This document shows positions 35,222-44,056 of a DNA stretch of 64,000 bases, piece by piece. The stretch covers positions 158,214 to 222,213 of the forward strand of contig JAQWRY010000007.1 in assembly GCA_029243485.1 (NCBI GenBank). Reading direction: 5' to 3'. Each line of letters begins with the position of its first letter. Position 1 is the first letter of the stretch. Origin of the DNA: Candidatus Binatia bacterium. GTDB lineage: Bacteria > Desulfobacterota > Binatia > UBA12015. A program made the translations under genes and the position numbers. The notes under the pieces are model-generated. The model was not told where the DNA came from. It saw nothing but the letters and a program-made list of their open reading frames with translations, and did no database searches.

Positions 35222-35866
35222 GTGGCCCAGCCGGTGGATCGGGACGCGGGCGGACTGCTCCCGCTTCCGGCGCGCAACGCTCTCGCTGAGCTGCTGATGG
35301 ATGGGCTGCGGGTGCCCGGACCCTGCCGCGTCCTAGAGTCGACGCTGGCCCTGGCCGACGGAGGCCGACCCGGCGACGCGTCTTCCTCCGCAGCGGCGAC
35401 CGCGGCATTGCGTGCCGCGGGCTTCGAGGATGCCGAGGAGTGGCGCGACCGGGCTCGTGCAAAGCTTCGCGCCTACGTTCGGGTAGTGGCCGAGGCCCCG
35501 CGGGGGATCTCCCTCGAGGTTCGGTTGGGGCAGGCCCGTGTCCTGTTCGAGGCGGGCCTGTACTTCGAGGTGCACGAGGTCCTGGAGCCGGCCTGGCTCA
35601 CCGCGCAGGGCGAGGCCAAGAGGTGGCTCCAGGGGGTCATTCAAGCTGCAGTCGCCTGGCATCACGATGCCGCCGGAAACCGCGTCGGCGCCGCTTCTCT
35701 CTCTCTCTCCGGCGCCGAAAAGTTGGCGGATGCGCCTGCGGAGTGGCACGGCTTCCCCCTGCGGGCCGTGGCCTCTGCCGTCACCCTTTTCGCGGATTGG
35801 CTCGCCGGGGGCGAGACCGGGCCGCCGCCGAGCGGCCCGTTCACCCCGTCGGAGCCCGCGCAGTGA
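35222..35866 (+). CDS. DUF309 domain protein
   Basis: 214 residues starting at GTG 35222. The DUF309 core is near residues 100-150: LFEAGLYFEVHEVLEPAWLT followed by GEAKRWLQGVIQAAVAWHH. The conserved EVHEVLE His and Glu residues and the later HH suggest metal binding, but no activity is established for the family. The N-terminal 95 residues are Arg/Ala rich and may belong to the protein or partly precede the real start. Divergent from lnt; its TGA overlaps the ATG of the membrane protein below (TGATG). Confidence 0.8.
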   Translation: MAQPVDRDAGGLLPLPARNALAELLMDGLRVPGPCRVLESTLALADGGRPGDASSSAAATAALRAAGFEDAEEWRDRARAKLRAYVRVVAEAPRGISLEVRLGQARVLFEAGLYFEVHEVLEPAWLTAQGEAKRWLQGVIQAAVAWHHDAAGNRVGAASLSLSGAEKLADAPAEWHGFPLRAVASAVTLFADWLAGGETGPPPSGPFTPSEPAQ

Positions 35867-36255
35867 TGGTCGAGAACGGGCCCGGTGGCGTCTGGGGATC
35901 TATGCCGGTGCGGGTGGTGGCCTGCAGCGTCCTGCTCGGTGCGGTCACCGTGACGGCCTTACTACCCCTGTGCGACCTCCTGTTCGGTTGCGGCTGCACG
36001 TGGCCATCGTCGGGGGGGATCGAGCACTGCAACATCTTCGAAGCGGGGCTGCGCCACTGTCCGTGGTGCATCTATCCTCGAACGGCCGATCTCTCGCTCG
36101 CCTCAATGCTCTTCGCGCAGACCCTCGGTGCCTGGGCCGTGGCGCGCCGGCGCGGTGGCCTGCTGGCGTCCCTCGCCTGTGGAACTCTGTGTGGGGCAGC
36201 CGTGGCGGTCGTGGCGCGCAGCGCCGTCGCGTGGTGGGCGGACTACCCCCTGTGA
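35866..36255 (+). CDS. Small Cys-rich membrane protein of unknown function
   Basis: 129 residues, not recognised. Hydrophobic segments: RVVACSVLLGAVTVTALLPL (15-35), LASMLFAQTLGAWAVARR region (77-95) and LLASLACGTLCGAAVAVVAR (98-118). Between the first two lies CDLLFGCGCTWPSSGGIEHC then CPWCIYPR, giving seven cysteines in a loop including a CPWC pair, which looks like a redox or metal site. It is translationally coupled to the DUF309 gene. The convergent korB stop lies 26 bases away. Confidence 0.7.
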   Translation: MVENGPGGVWGSMPVRVVACSVLLGAVTVTALLPLCDLLFGCGCTWPSSGGIEHCNIFEAGLRHCPWCIYPRTADLSLASMLFAQTLGAWAVARRRGGLLASLACGTLCGAAVAVVARSAVAWWADYPL

Positions 36256-36280
36256 CCGTGGCCGCCCCGGGGGCGCGACC

Positions 36281-37300
36281 TCACGAGACGGTCCAGGTAT
36301 CGCCGCTGTAGATCAACGCCTCGAGGTCGTCGGCATCGGGCTGTGCACGCGCCTTTTTTAGCTTCTCCTGGACGCCTTCCTCGTAGACCGGGCGGTCGAC
36401 GTCGTAGATCACGCCGATCGGCGTCGGGAAGTCCGGCGCGGTCATGTGGCCCAGCAGGTAGGCCAACACGGGGTTCTTCACGTCGTGGATCAGGATGTCG
36501 TTCGCATCCACGTCCGCCACGTTCACGACCTCGGGGCGCATCCCGTTCATGCGGATGCCCTTGGCGCGCTCCTGGCCGAAGATCATCGGCTGGCCGTCTT
36601 CCAGGACGAGCTGGTGGTCGGCCTTGGTGCCACGGTTTGTCACGTCGTCGAAGGCGCCGTCGTTGAAGATGTTGCAGTTCTGCAGGATCTCGACGAACGA
36701 GGCGCCTCTGTGCGCGTGGGCGGCGCGCACGATCTTCTGGAGATGCTTGGCCTCGACGTCGATCGTGCGCGCGACGAAAGTGGCCTCGGCGCCGAGCGCG
36801 AGGACCAGAGGCTTGAATGGGTTGTCCACGGACCCGTCCGGCGAAGATTTCGTCACCTTGCCGGGTTCCGACGTCGGGGAGTACTGGCCCTTGGTCAAGC
36901 CATAGATCTGGTTGTTGAACAGAAGCAGGTTCACGTCGAGGTTGCGGCGCAGGATGTGAATCAGGTGGTTGCCGCCGATCGACAGGGCGTCGCCGTCGCC
37001 GGTCACGATCCATACGGAAAGCTCCGGCCGGCTCATCTTGATGCCGGACGCGACCGCCGGCGCACGCCCGTGCAGGGTGTGGAAGCCGTAGGTGTTCACG
37101 TAGTACGGGAAGCGGCTCGAGCACCCGATTCCCGATACGAACACGAAGTTCTCACGGGGCACGCCGAGATCGGGCAGAACCCGCTGCACCTGGGCGAGGA
37201 TGGCGTAGTCCCCACAGCCCGGGCACCATCGCACTTCCTGGTCGGACTCGAAGTCTTTCCGGGTGAGCTTGGTCGGCTCATCGAGGTTCGCGATGGACAT
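36281..37300 (-). CDS. korB: 2-oxoacid:ferredoxin oxidoreductase, beta subunit (KorB)
   Basis: 339 residues. RWCPGCGDYAILAQVQRVLP begins the thiamine-diphosphate-binding subunit; VTGDGDALSIGGNHLIHILR and LLLFNNQIYGLTKGQYSPTS are the GDG...N ThDP/Mg motif. With KorA it oxidatively decarboxylates 2-oxoglutarate (or another 2-oxoacid) to the acyl-CoA, reducing ferredoxin. Only one pair of subunits is encoded, the two-subunit KorAB form. The ATG is 3 bases after the korA stop, so the two are one operon. Confidence 0.94.
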   Translation of the reverse strand: MSIANLDEPTKLTRKDFESDQEVRWCPGCGDYAILAQVQRVLPDLGVPRENFVFVSGIGCSSRFPYYVNTYGFHTLHGRAPAVASGIKMSRPELSVWIVTGDGDALSIGGNHLIHILRRNLDVNLLLFNNQIYGLTKGQYSPTSEPGKVTKSSPDGSVDNPFKPLVLALGAEATFVARTIDVEAKHLQKIVRAAHAHRGASFVEILQNCNIFNDGAFDDVTNRGTKADHQLVLEDGQPMIFGQERAKGIRMNGMRPEVVNVADVDANDILIHDVKNPVLAYLLGHMTAPDFPTPIGVIYDVDRPVYEEGVQEKLKKARAQPDADDLEALIYSGDTWTVS

Positions 37301-37303
37301 CGT

Positions 37304-39166
37304 TCAGCTCTCCTCCAGCAACTTCTTCACGCGGGAAATGATCTCTTGGACTTTGAAAGGGCGTCCTTGGATTTTGTTGAATCCGACAGCATCGACCAGG
37401 TACTCCGCGCGAATGACACGCCAGAGGTGGCCCATGTTCATCTCGGGGATCAAGACGTGCTTGAACCGAGAGAGGACGTCGCCGAGATCGGGCGGAAGCG
37501 GGTTCAGGTAGCGAAGGTGCGCCTGTGAGACCGCGTGCCCGTCCTTTAGGAGGGACCGTACGCCCGCGGTGATGGCGCCGTAGGTACTGCCCCAGCCGAG
37601 GACGAGAACGTCGCCGGACTCGGGTCCGACGAGTTCCATCGGTGGGATCTCACGCGCAGCCCCGGCGATCTTCTGTTCGCGCAGCCGGACCATCTGCTCG
37701 TGGTTGGCGGGCGCGTAGCTGATGTTCCCGGTGAGGTACTCCGACTCGAGACCGCCGATGCGGTGCTCGAGGCCGGGCGTGCCGGGGACGACCCACGGGC
37801 GCGACAGCGTTTCGGGGTCTCGCAGGTACGGGTAGTAGCCCTCGGGGTCGGTCCGGTACTCGACCTCGATGTCCGGAAGATCCTCGATCTTCGGGAGGAG
37901 CCAGGGCTCGGCCCCGTTGGCCAGGTAGCCGTCGGACAGCAGGTAGACCGGCGTCATGTACTTCGTTGCCAGGCGGACCGCCTCGATAGCGATGTCGAAG
38001 CAATCCGACGGCGTCGCGGGGGCCAACACGATCACGGGCGCGTCCCCATGCCGGCCGTAGAGCGCGGCCAAGAGATCGGCCTGCTCGGTCTTCGTCGGGA
38101 GGCCCGTCGAGGGGCCGCCGCGCTGGATGTCGCAGACGATCAGGGGAAGCTCGGTTTTCACCGCGAGTCCGATGGTCTCCGACTTCAGGTCGATGCCGGG
38201 TCCGCTGGTCGTGGTGACGGCTAGAGCGCCGCCGAAGGCCGCTCCGAGCGCGGCGCCGACACCGGCGATCTCGTCTTCCGCCTGAAACGTCACGACGTCG
38301 TAGCTCTTGTAGGTCGCGAGCTCGTGCAGAATGTCGCTTGCCGGGGTGATCGGGTACGAGCCGAGGTACAGCGGTAACTTCGCCTTGCGCGTCGCGGTTA
38401 CGAGCCCGAGGCAGAGTGCCGCGTTGCCGGTGATGTTGCGGTACGTGCCGGGTTGGATCTCTGCGGGGCGGACCTCGTACTGGGAGGCGAACATCTCCGA
38501 CGTCTCGCCGAAGTTGTAGCCGGCCTTGAACGCACGCTTGTTGGCGTCGAGCAGGCTCTCGTTCTTTCCGAACCGAGCGGCGATGAAGCTGTTCACCGGC
38601 TCCACCGGCCGCTGGTACAGCCACGACATGAGCCCGAGTGTGAAGAAGTTCTTGCAGCGCAGGACGTGCTTGTTCGAGAGGCCGCTGTCCTTGAGCGCGA
38701 GCGTCGTGAGCTTCGAGATGTCGACCGCGAAGAGTTGGAACTTGTCGAGCGATCCGTCCGTCAGCGGGTTGGACGCGTAGCCGGCCTTCTTCAAGTTCAA
38801 TTCGCTGAAGGCTTCGCGGTCGACGATCAAGATGCCGTTCGTCGGGAGGTCGTCGAGGTTGGCCTTGAGCCCGGCCGGGTTCATCGCGACCAGAACGTCG
38901 GGGCTGTCGCCGGGGGTGAAGATCTCGTGGTGCGACAGGTTCACCTGGAACCCGGACACGCCGGCGAGCGTCCCGGCCGGCGCGCGGATCTCGGCCGGGA
39001 AGTCGGGGAGGGTGCTGATGTCGTTGCCCGCGAGCGCAGATGCGTTCGTGAACTGCGTGCCGGTGAGCTGCATTCCGTCGCCGGAATCGCCGGCGAATCG
39101 GATTACGACGGTGTCGACTTCCTGGGTTTTCTTGGTCGTCGCCGATGTCGTTTGGCCGTCGTTCAT
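37304..39166 (-). CDS. korA: 2-oxoacid:ferredoxin oxidoreductase, gamma-alpha fused subunit (KorA)
   Basis: 620 residues. An N-terminal gamma domain (VVIRFAGDSGDGMQLTGTQF, about 20-200) is fused to an alpha domain (GNAALCLGLVTATRKAKLPL, YLGSYPITPASDILHELATY, GPGIDLKSETIGLAV) and a C-terminal domain II (LVLGWGSTYGAITAGV). The fusion is the common KorA arrangement. ATG 39166 follows AAGGAGGAGAAGGA, a very strong ribosome-binding site. It is divergent from argJ, with a 202-base shared upstream region. Confidence 0.94.
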   Translation of the reverse strand: MNDGQTTSATTKKTQEVDTVVIRFAGDSGDGMQLTGTQFTNASALAGNDISTLPDFPAEIRAPAGTLAGVSGFQVNLSHHEIFTPGDSPDVLVAMNPAGLKANLDDLPTNGILIVDREAFSELNLKKAGYASNPLTDGSLDKFQLFAVDISKLTTLALKDSGLSNKHVLRCKNFFTLGLMSWLYQRPVEPVNSFIAARFGKNESLLDANKRAFKAGYNFGETSEMFASQYEVRPAEIQPGTYRNITGNAALCLGLVTATRKAKLPLYLGSYPITPASDILHELATYKSYDVVTFQAEDEIAGVGAALGAAFGGALAVTTTSGPGIDLKSETIGLAVKTELPLIVCDIQRGGPSTGLPTKTEQADLLAALYGRHGDAPVIVLAPATPSDCFDIAIEAVRLATKYMTPVYLLSDGYLANGAEPWLLPKIEDLPDIEVEYRTDPEGYYPYLRDPETLSRPWVVPGTPGLEHRIGGLESEYLTGNISYAPANHEQMVRLREQKIAGAAREIPPMELVGPESGDVLVLGWGSTYGAITAGVRSLLKDGHAVSQAHLRYLNPLPPDLGDVLSRFKHVLIPEMNMGHLWRVIRAEYLVDAVGFNKIQGRPFKVQEIISRVKKLLEES

Positions 39167-39331
39167 CAGGTCCTTCTCCTCCTTGCGGCCGACTCGGACG
39201 GCCCCGCACCACGTTCTCCCCACATGGATACAGTTGTGCACAGGGCCTTTCAACGCGGCGTCAGAGCAGAAGTGCCCGTCCTCGGTAGGTTTTCGCGGCT
39301 TGCGATGTGCTCGGTATTGGGAAACACCCCG

Positions 39332-39351
39332 GGGGCGCCATGCGGCGCCCC
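39332..39351 (+). promoter_or_regulatory. Perfect 8-bp hairpin beside the argJ ribosome-binding site
   Basis: GGGGCGCC-ATGC-GGCGCCCC is a perfect 8-bp stem with a 4-base loop. It ends 3 bases before the AAGGAG (39355-39360) of argJ, whose GTG start is at 39369. Its position in the transcript leader makes it either a transcription or translation control element, or chance in GC-rich DNA. Confidence 0.4.
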
Positions 39352-39368
39352 TGGAAGGAGTGGGACTG

Positions 39369-40571
39369 GTGAAACGAGTGGTCAAGGAACGCCCGATCGA
39401 AGTGGCCGGCTTTCGCTTCGGTGCGGCGGCCTGCGGGATCAAGCCGAGCGGACGCTCGGACTGCGGACTGATCGTGGCCGACGCGCCCGCCACGGCGGCG
39501 GCCGTGTTCACTCGAAACCGCTTTGCCGCGGCGCCGGTCCTGTTGGGCCGCGAGCGGGTCCGCGGGGGCCGGCTGCAGGCCCTATTCGTAAATAGCGGCA
39601 ACGCGAACGCCTGCACCGGCCGCCGAGGGCTCGCCGACGCACGGCGCACGAGTCGAGTGGTCGGGCAGCAGTTGGGGATCGCAGCCGACCTCGTGGCGCC
39701 GCTGTCGACCGGGGTGATTGGCGTCCCACTGCCGATGGTGCGACTCGAGCGCGGTGTGGCCGCGGCGGCCGACCGGGTGAGTCCTGCCGGGCTGTGGCGC
39801 TTCGCGCGAGCGATCCGCACCACGGATGCGTTCTCCAAGGTCGCCGAGGAGAAGGTCCGGATCGGTGGTCGGACCGTCTCGGTCGTCGGAATCGCGAAGG
39901 GCGCGGGGATGATCGCGCCGGACATGGCGACTCTTCTCGTGTTGGTTCTCACCGACGCCGCGCTGTCGCCGGCGCAGGCCCGTTGGCTTGCTCGGGAAGT
40001 TGCCGGCGGGTCGTTCAACGAACTGAGTGTCGACGGTGACTCGTCGACGAACGACAGCCTCTACGTTCTCGCGAGCGGCTGCGCGGGAAACCCGATTACG
40101 CGTGGACAAGCACCCCTGCGCGCTCTGCGGGGGGCGGCGGTCCGCGTAGGCGACTCCCTGGCTCGGATGGTGGCGCTCGACGGGGAGGGTGCGACGAAAG
40201 CGGTGTCGATCGAAGTGTCGGGTGCCTCGTCGACGCCGGTCGCGCGGCGGGTGGCCGAGACGGTGTCCCGATCGCTGCTGGTGAAGACCGCCTTCCACGG
40301 TGCGGATCCGAACTGGGGCCGGATCGCGTGTGCGATTGGGTACAGCGGCGTGGCGTTCGAGCCCTCGGCGGTCTCGATCTGGATTGACGACGTGCAGGTG
40401 TTCCGTCGGGGCGCGGGGTGCTCGGGGGTCGAGGTGCGCGCGCGGCGACGGATGACGCGGGACGAGTTCTCGGTGCGAATCCGGCTGGGAGGCGGGCGGG
40501 GCCGTGCTCGGATGATTACGTCGGACCTCTCGCCGGCCTACGTTCGCTTCAACTCGGCCTACACGACCTGA
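39369..40571 (+). CDS. argJ: Bifunctional ornithine acetyltransferase/N-acetylglutamate synthase ArgJ
   Basis: 400 residues. FVNSGNANACTGRRGLADA and LSTGVIGVPLPM are family motifs, and GAGMIAPDMATLL contains the autoproteolysis site before Thr188 (cleavage Ala187-Thr188 gives two chains). VKTAFHGADPNWGRIACAIG is the C-terminal block. ArgJ recycles the acetyl group in arginine synthesis and may also make N-acetylglutamate. GTG 39369 follows AAGGAG by 8 bases. It diverges from korA. Confidence 0.95.
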   Translation: MKRVVKERPIEVAGFRFGAAACGIKPSGRSDCGLIVADAPATAAAVFTRNRFAAAPVLLGRERVRGGRLQALFVNSGNANACTGRRGLADARRTSRVVGQQLGIAADLVAPLSTGVIGVPLPMVRLERGVAAAADRVSPAGLWRFARAIRTTDAFSKVAEEKVRIGGRTVSVVGIAKGAGMIAPDMATLLVLVLTDAALSPAQARWLAREVAGGSFNELSVDGDSSTNDSLYVLASGCAGNPITRGQAPLRALRGAAVRVGDSLARMVALDGEGATKAVSIEVSGASSTPVARRVAETVSRSLLVKTAFHGADPNWGRIACAIGYSGVAFEPSAVSIWIDDVQVFRRGAGCSGVEVRARRRMTRDEFSVRIRLGGGRGRARMITSDLSPAYVRFNSAYTT

Positions 40572-40740
40572 GCACTAGCAGGCTGTTGAAAAGCTCCTCC
40601 CGTAGCCAGGCACGCCGCGCCGGCCCGGTGCCTTGGGTTGCGAAACCTAGCGCGAGTGACCGACTATCGCGGCGGCTTCGCGCCTGGACATCGGGCCGAA
40701 TCGACGCACCTGGCTCGGTCCGGAGCTCTTGCACAACCTG

Positions 40741-42114
40741 CTACTTCAGCTGGTACCTCGCGATCTTCCGGTACAGGCGTTGTCGGTCGATGCCGAGGAG
40801 GCGCGCGGCCTCGTTCTTGTTGCCGGCGGAGTCGTGCAGGGCGGCGACGATCAGCTCCCGCTCGGCTTCTTCGAGCGTCTGAATCCTCGGGCTGGGAACC
40901 TGGCCGCCTGGGGCGTCGCCTCCGTCGGTCATCGGGGCCAGTGCCGGGTTGACGTCGGACAGGTCGATCTCGGTGGCGTCGGAGAGGGCGAAGGCTCTCT
41001 CGATCACATTCTGCAACTCGCGAGCATTGCCGGGCCACGCGTAGCTCACGAGGCGCGCCCGAGCGGCGGGAGTCAGCGTCTTCGGCCCGACGCCGTAGCT
41101 CGCGGCCATCTCTTCGATGAAATGCTCGGTGAGGGGTTCGACGTCTTCGGGCCTTTCGGCGAGGGAGGGGAGCCGGAGCGTGACGACGTTCAACCGGTAG
41201 AACAGATCTTCGCGGAAGCGCCTCTGGTTCATCTCTTCGCGAAGGTCCTTGTTGGTGGCCGCGACGATCCGGACGTCGACCTTCTTCGGGCGGGTGGCCC
41301 CGACAGGCAGGACCTCGCGCTCCTGGACGGCGCGGAGGAACTTCACTTGGAGTGCCAAGGGGATCTCGGACACCTCGTCGAGGAACAGTGTCCCGCGGTG
41401 CGCGGCCTGGAACAGGCCCTCTTGATCGCCGACGGCGTCGGTGAAGGCGCCGCGTCGGTGCCCGAAGAGTTGGCTGTCGAGCAACGTCTCCGACACCGCA
41501 CCGCAATTGACGGCGATGAACGGCCCCGCGGACCAAGGCGATCGGGCATGCAGAGTGCGTGCGACGAGCTCCTTGCCGGTGCCGCTCGCGCCGGTGATCA
41601 GCACGGTGCTCTTGTTCTGGCTGACGCTCTCGATGACGTCGTACACCGCCCGCATCGGGGCGCTATTCCCGACTAGAGCTCCGTAGCGCTGGTGTCGCTT
41701 CACCTCTCGGCGCAGGTCGGAGACCTCCCGACGCAGCGCACGCATCTCGAGTTGTCGCTCGATGACGAGCTTGAGCTCGTCGGGATTGCACGGCTTGATG
41801 AGGTAGTCGGCGGCGCCGTGTTTCATGGCGTCGACGGCCGACTGGATGGTTCCGTATCCCGTGAGGACGACCGTCGACGGGCGCGCCGTGAGATCGGCGA
41901 CTTCGCGTAACAGGGTCATCCCGTCCATTACCGGCATGTTGAGATCGGTGATGAGGACATCGATCGCGTCGCGCGCGAGCACTTCGAGGGCGTCAGCGCC
42001 GTTGGCGGCGGTCGCCACCTCGTGCCCCTGTCGGGAGAGGATCCGCGAAATGGTCGTCAGTTGGTTCGGTTCGTCGTCTACGACGAGGATGCGGGTCACG
42101 GTCGGTGGGCTCAC
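40741..42114 (-). CDS. NtrC-family sigma-54-dependent response regulator
   Basis: 457 residues with three domains. Receiver domain 1-120 with phosphorylation site Asp57 (VLITDLNMPVMDG) and Lys107 in YLIKPCNP; AAA+ domain with Walker A GASGTGKE (175-182), sigma-54-contact loop GAFTDA (222-227) and Walker B GTLFLDEV (241-248); C-terminal Fis-type helix-turn-helix GNKNEAARLLGIDRQRLYRK. It activates sigma-54 RNA polymerase after phosphorylation. It overlaps the kinase gene by 4 bases. The closest sigma-54 promoter found here precedes the polysaccharide operon. Confidence 0.95.
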   Translation of the reverse strand: MSPPTVTRILVVDDEPNQLTTISRILSRQGHEVATAANGADALEVLARDAIDVLITDLNMPVMDGMTLLREVADLTARPSTVVLTGYGTIQSAVDAMKHGAADYLIKPCNPDELKLVIERQLEMRALRREVSDLRREVKRHQRYGALVGNSAPMRAVYDVIESVSQNKSTVLITGASGTGKELVARTLHARSPWSAGPFIAVNCGAVSETLLDSQLFGHRRGAFTDAVGDQEGLFQAAHRGTLFLDEVSEIPLALQVKFLRAVQEREVLPVGATRPKKVDVRIVAATNKDLREEMNQRRFREDLFYRLNVVTLRLPSLAERPEDVEPLTEHFIEEMAASYGVGPKTLTPAARARLVSYAWPGNARELQNVIERAFALSDATEIDLSDVNPALAPMTDGGDAPGGQVPSPRIQTLEEAERELIVAALHDSAGNKNEAARLLGIDRQRLYRKIARYQLK

Positions 42115-43379
42115 GACGCACTCCCGTTCGGCGCTTTCGACTCGTCCGCACCGAGCTCGATAGAGAAGGTTGTCCCGCTACCGGCGGTGCTCCTCACGTC
42201 GAGAGTGCCGCCCGCGTTCGCGATGACCGAATGGACGACGGAGAGGCCCAGGCCGGTGCCTTCGCCGGGATCCTTCGTCGTGTAGAACGGGTCGAAGATC
42301 CGCCCGAGGTGCTCCTCCGGAATGCCGATGCCCGTGTCGCTGATCGCGAGCACGACCCGCCCGTTGCTGCGGCGGTAGGTTTCGATCCGAAGCTCTCCGC
42401 CGTGCGGCATTGCCTGGACGGCGTTCGTGATCAGGTTGAGCAGCACTTGTCGCATCCCGTTCTCACTGGCGCGGCAGCGTCCGACGTCGGCGAAGCACGT
42501 CTCGGGTTGCACGCCGCTGTTCTGGAAATGCTTGTTCATGAGCTTCAGCGTCTGCGTCACCAGGCGATTCAGGTCGACGCTCTGCATTTCGGTGGTGCTG
42601 TCGCGCGAGAACTCGAGCAGGTTGTTGATGATTTCTTGTACGCGGCCCATCTCGGCGCGCGCGATCTGAAGGTCCTCTTCGACTTCGGCACTGGCATCGG
42701 GCAGCAGCTCGGCGAGGTCGTATAGCGCGTTCATGATGATGCCGAGGGGGTTGCGTATCTCGTGTGCGATGCCGGCGGCCAGCTGTCCGATCGCCGCCAT
42801 CTTCTCTGATTGAATCAGCTGGAGCTCGAGCCTCCGTCGTTCGGAGAGGCGTGCCTCGACGAAAAAGTCGGTGATGTGCAGGACGCGTTCCCACAGAGCC
42901 TGGTCGAGGAGGCTCAAGAGCTCCGGAAGCGCGAAGTTGTCGCGCATCTCGCGCCGCAGCAGATCAGCGAGGATCTGTCGGATCTTCAGCTGGCTTGCGA
43001 GGAAGCGAGAGGGTGGATGCTCCGCGATGAACCCGCCGCGCGCGTGTTCGCGCAAGACCTCGTAGGTCTCGACGTCGTGGGGGTCGCAGATGTGCGCGAG
43101 CCAGCGTTCCTGAGCCTCGCGCATGTCCTTCGCCAGGAACTCGAGTTCCTCGTCGTCGATGTCGAAGGCCGGGCCGATCGTGTCCGCCCAGATCCGCGCC
43201 GTCTCGTCGCTGTGCTTCTCCATGAAGCGCGCGAGCTCGTGGCGCACCGGTGTCTCGCCCGGAAACGCGAGCAGTCCGCACCCTCGCAGGTACGACTGGA
43301 TCCGGCTCATGTGCTCCTGGAGGGTCGGGAGCTCGGGTCGACTCCCTTTGGGGGCTGGTCCCGACGGTGGTTCCGCCAT
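42111..43379 (-). CDS. Soluble histidine kinase with N-terminal RsbRD-like domain
   Basis: 422 residues. No transmembrane helix is seen. Residues about 25-170 form an all-helical sensor domain resembling RsbRD/globin-like modules (ARFMEKHSDETARIWADTIG). Then HisKA with GIAHEIRNPLGIIMNAL (His206 is the phosphorylation site) and an HATPase domain: LLNLITNAVQAMPHGG (N box), ISDTGIGIP (G1) and GEGTGLGLSVVHSVI (G2). It phosphorylates the regulator encoded directly after it. ATG at 43379 is the first codon before a good N-terminus; there is no clear ribosome-binding site. It diverges from the sigma-factor gene. Confidence 0.9.
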   Translation of the reverse strand: MAEPPSGPAPKGSRPELPTLQEHMSRIQSYLRGCGLLAFPGETPVRHELARFMEKHSDETARIWADTIGPAFDIDDEELEFLAKDMREAQERWLAHICDPHDVETYEVLREHARGGFIAEHPPSRFLASQLKIRQILADLLRREMRDNFALPELLSLLDQALWERVLHITDFFVEARLSERRRLELQLIQSEKMAAIGQLAAGIAHEIRNPLGIIMNALYDLAELLPDASAEVEEDLQIARAEMGRVQEIINNLLEFSRDSTTEMQSVDLNRLVTQTLKLMNKHFQNSGVQPETCFADVGRCRASENGMRQVLLNLITNAVQAMPHGGELRIETYRRSNGRVVLAISDTGIGIPEEHLGRIFDPFYTTKDPGEGTGLGLSVVHSVIANAGGTLDVRSTAGSGTTFSIELGADESKAPNGSAS

Positions 43380-43429
43380 GAGAAGAGAGGATAGTGGTTT
43401 GAGGCTAACCCGCAAAAGTCGTAGAAAAT

Positions 43430-44056
43430 ATGGGTGTGCAGGCGGTGTTCTTGAGCGAGCCGGTCGGCGCCCCCCCACAAGGCCGCCCCGACCCCGACGC
43501 GGCGTTGATGGCCAGGGTCCGCGAGGGCGATTGGGAGGCGTACCGGCAGCTCTACGAGAAGCATCTCGATCCGATCGTGCGCTATGCGGCCAAGTTCACC
43601 GGCAATCGAGCGCGCGCCGAGGAACTCGCTCAGGACATCTTCCTGCAGGTCTACCGGGCGCGGGAGCGTTGGGAACCTCGGGCTCGATTCACGACCTGGC
43701 TGTACACGATCGCGCACAATCTGTGTCTCAACGAGGTTCGTCGGTTCGACTATCGGGGCCGGGTCGGGCCGCTCGAGAACGCCGACGGGGAGCCCATGGA
43801 CTTGCCGGATCGCAAGGCGCTCGCCGGGGAGGAGTTGGTCTCCGGCCACGAGTTCGAGGAGCGATTGCACACCTTGATGGGAGAGCTGCCGGAGAACCAG
43901 CGGACGGCGCTGCTGCTCAGCCGCGTCGAAGACCTGCGTTACGAGGAGATCGGTGCGGTGCTTGGGTGCACCGAACAGGCCGTGAAAAGCTTGGTTTTTC
44001 GTGCAACCCGCCGCCTCAAAGAGGGTTTGAAGGAATGGATCCAGGACGATCGATGA
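43430..44056 (+). CDS. ECF-family RNA polymerase sigma factor
   Basis: 208 residues. Sigma region 2: ALMARVREGDWEAYRQLYEK, AEELAQDIFLQVYRARERW and FTTWLYTIAHNLCLNEVR; region 4: LPENQRTALLLSRVEDLRYE and EEIGAVLGCTEQAVKSLVFR. These two domains without region 1 or 3 are typical of the RpoE-like group. Its partner anti-sigma gene overlaps by ATGA. A promoter-like TTGAGG-N17-TAGAAA at 43399-43427 lies just before the annotated ATG, so a start slightly downstream is possible; the conserved domain begins near residue 25. Confidence 0.92.
   Translation: MGVQAVFLSEPVGAPPQGRPDPDAALMARVREGDWEAYRQLYEKHLDPIVRYAAKFTGNRARAEELAQDIFLQVYRARERWEPRARFTTWLYTIAHNLCLNEVRRFDYRGRVGPLENADGEPMDLPDRKALAGEELVSGHEFEERLHTLMGELPENQRTALLLSRVEDLRYEEIGAVLGCTEQAVKSLVFRATRRLKEGLKEWIQDDR

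Noticed and set aside
40578..40593. GCAGGCTGTTGAAAAG after argJ, a sequence reminiscent of insertion-sequence ends
   Set aside because: No matching inverted end, target duplication or transposase was found nearby; too short to support a mobile element.
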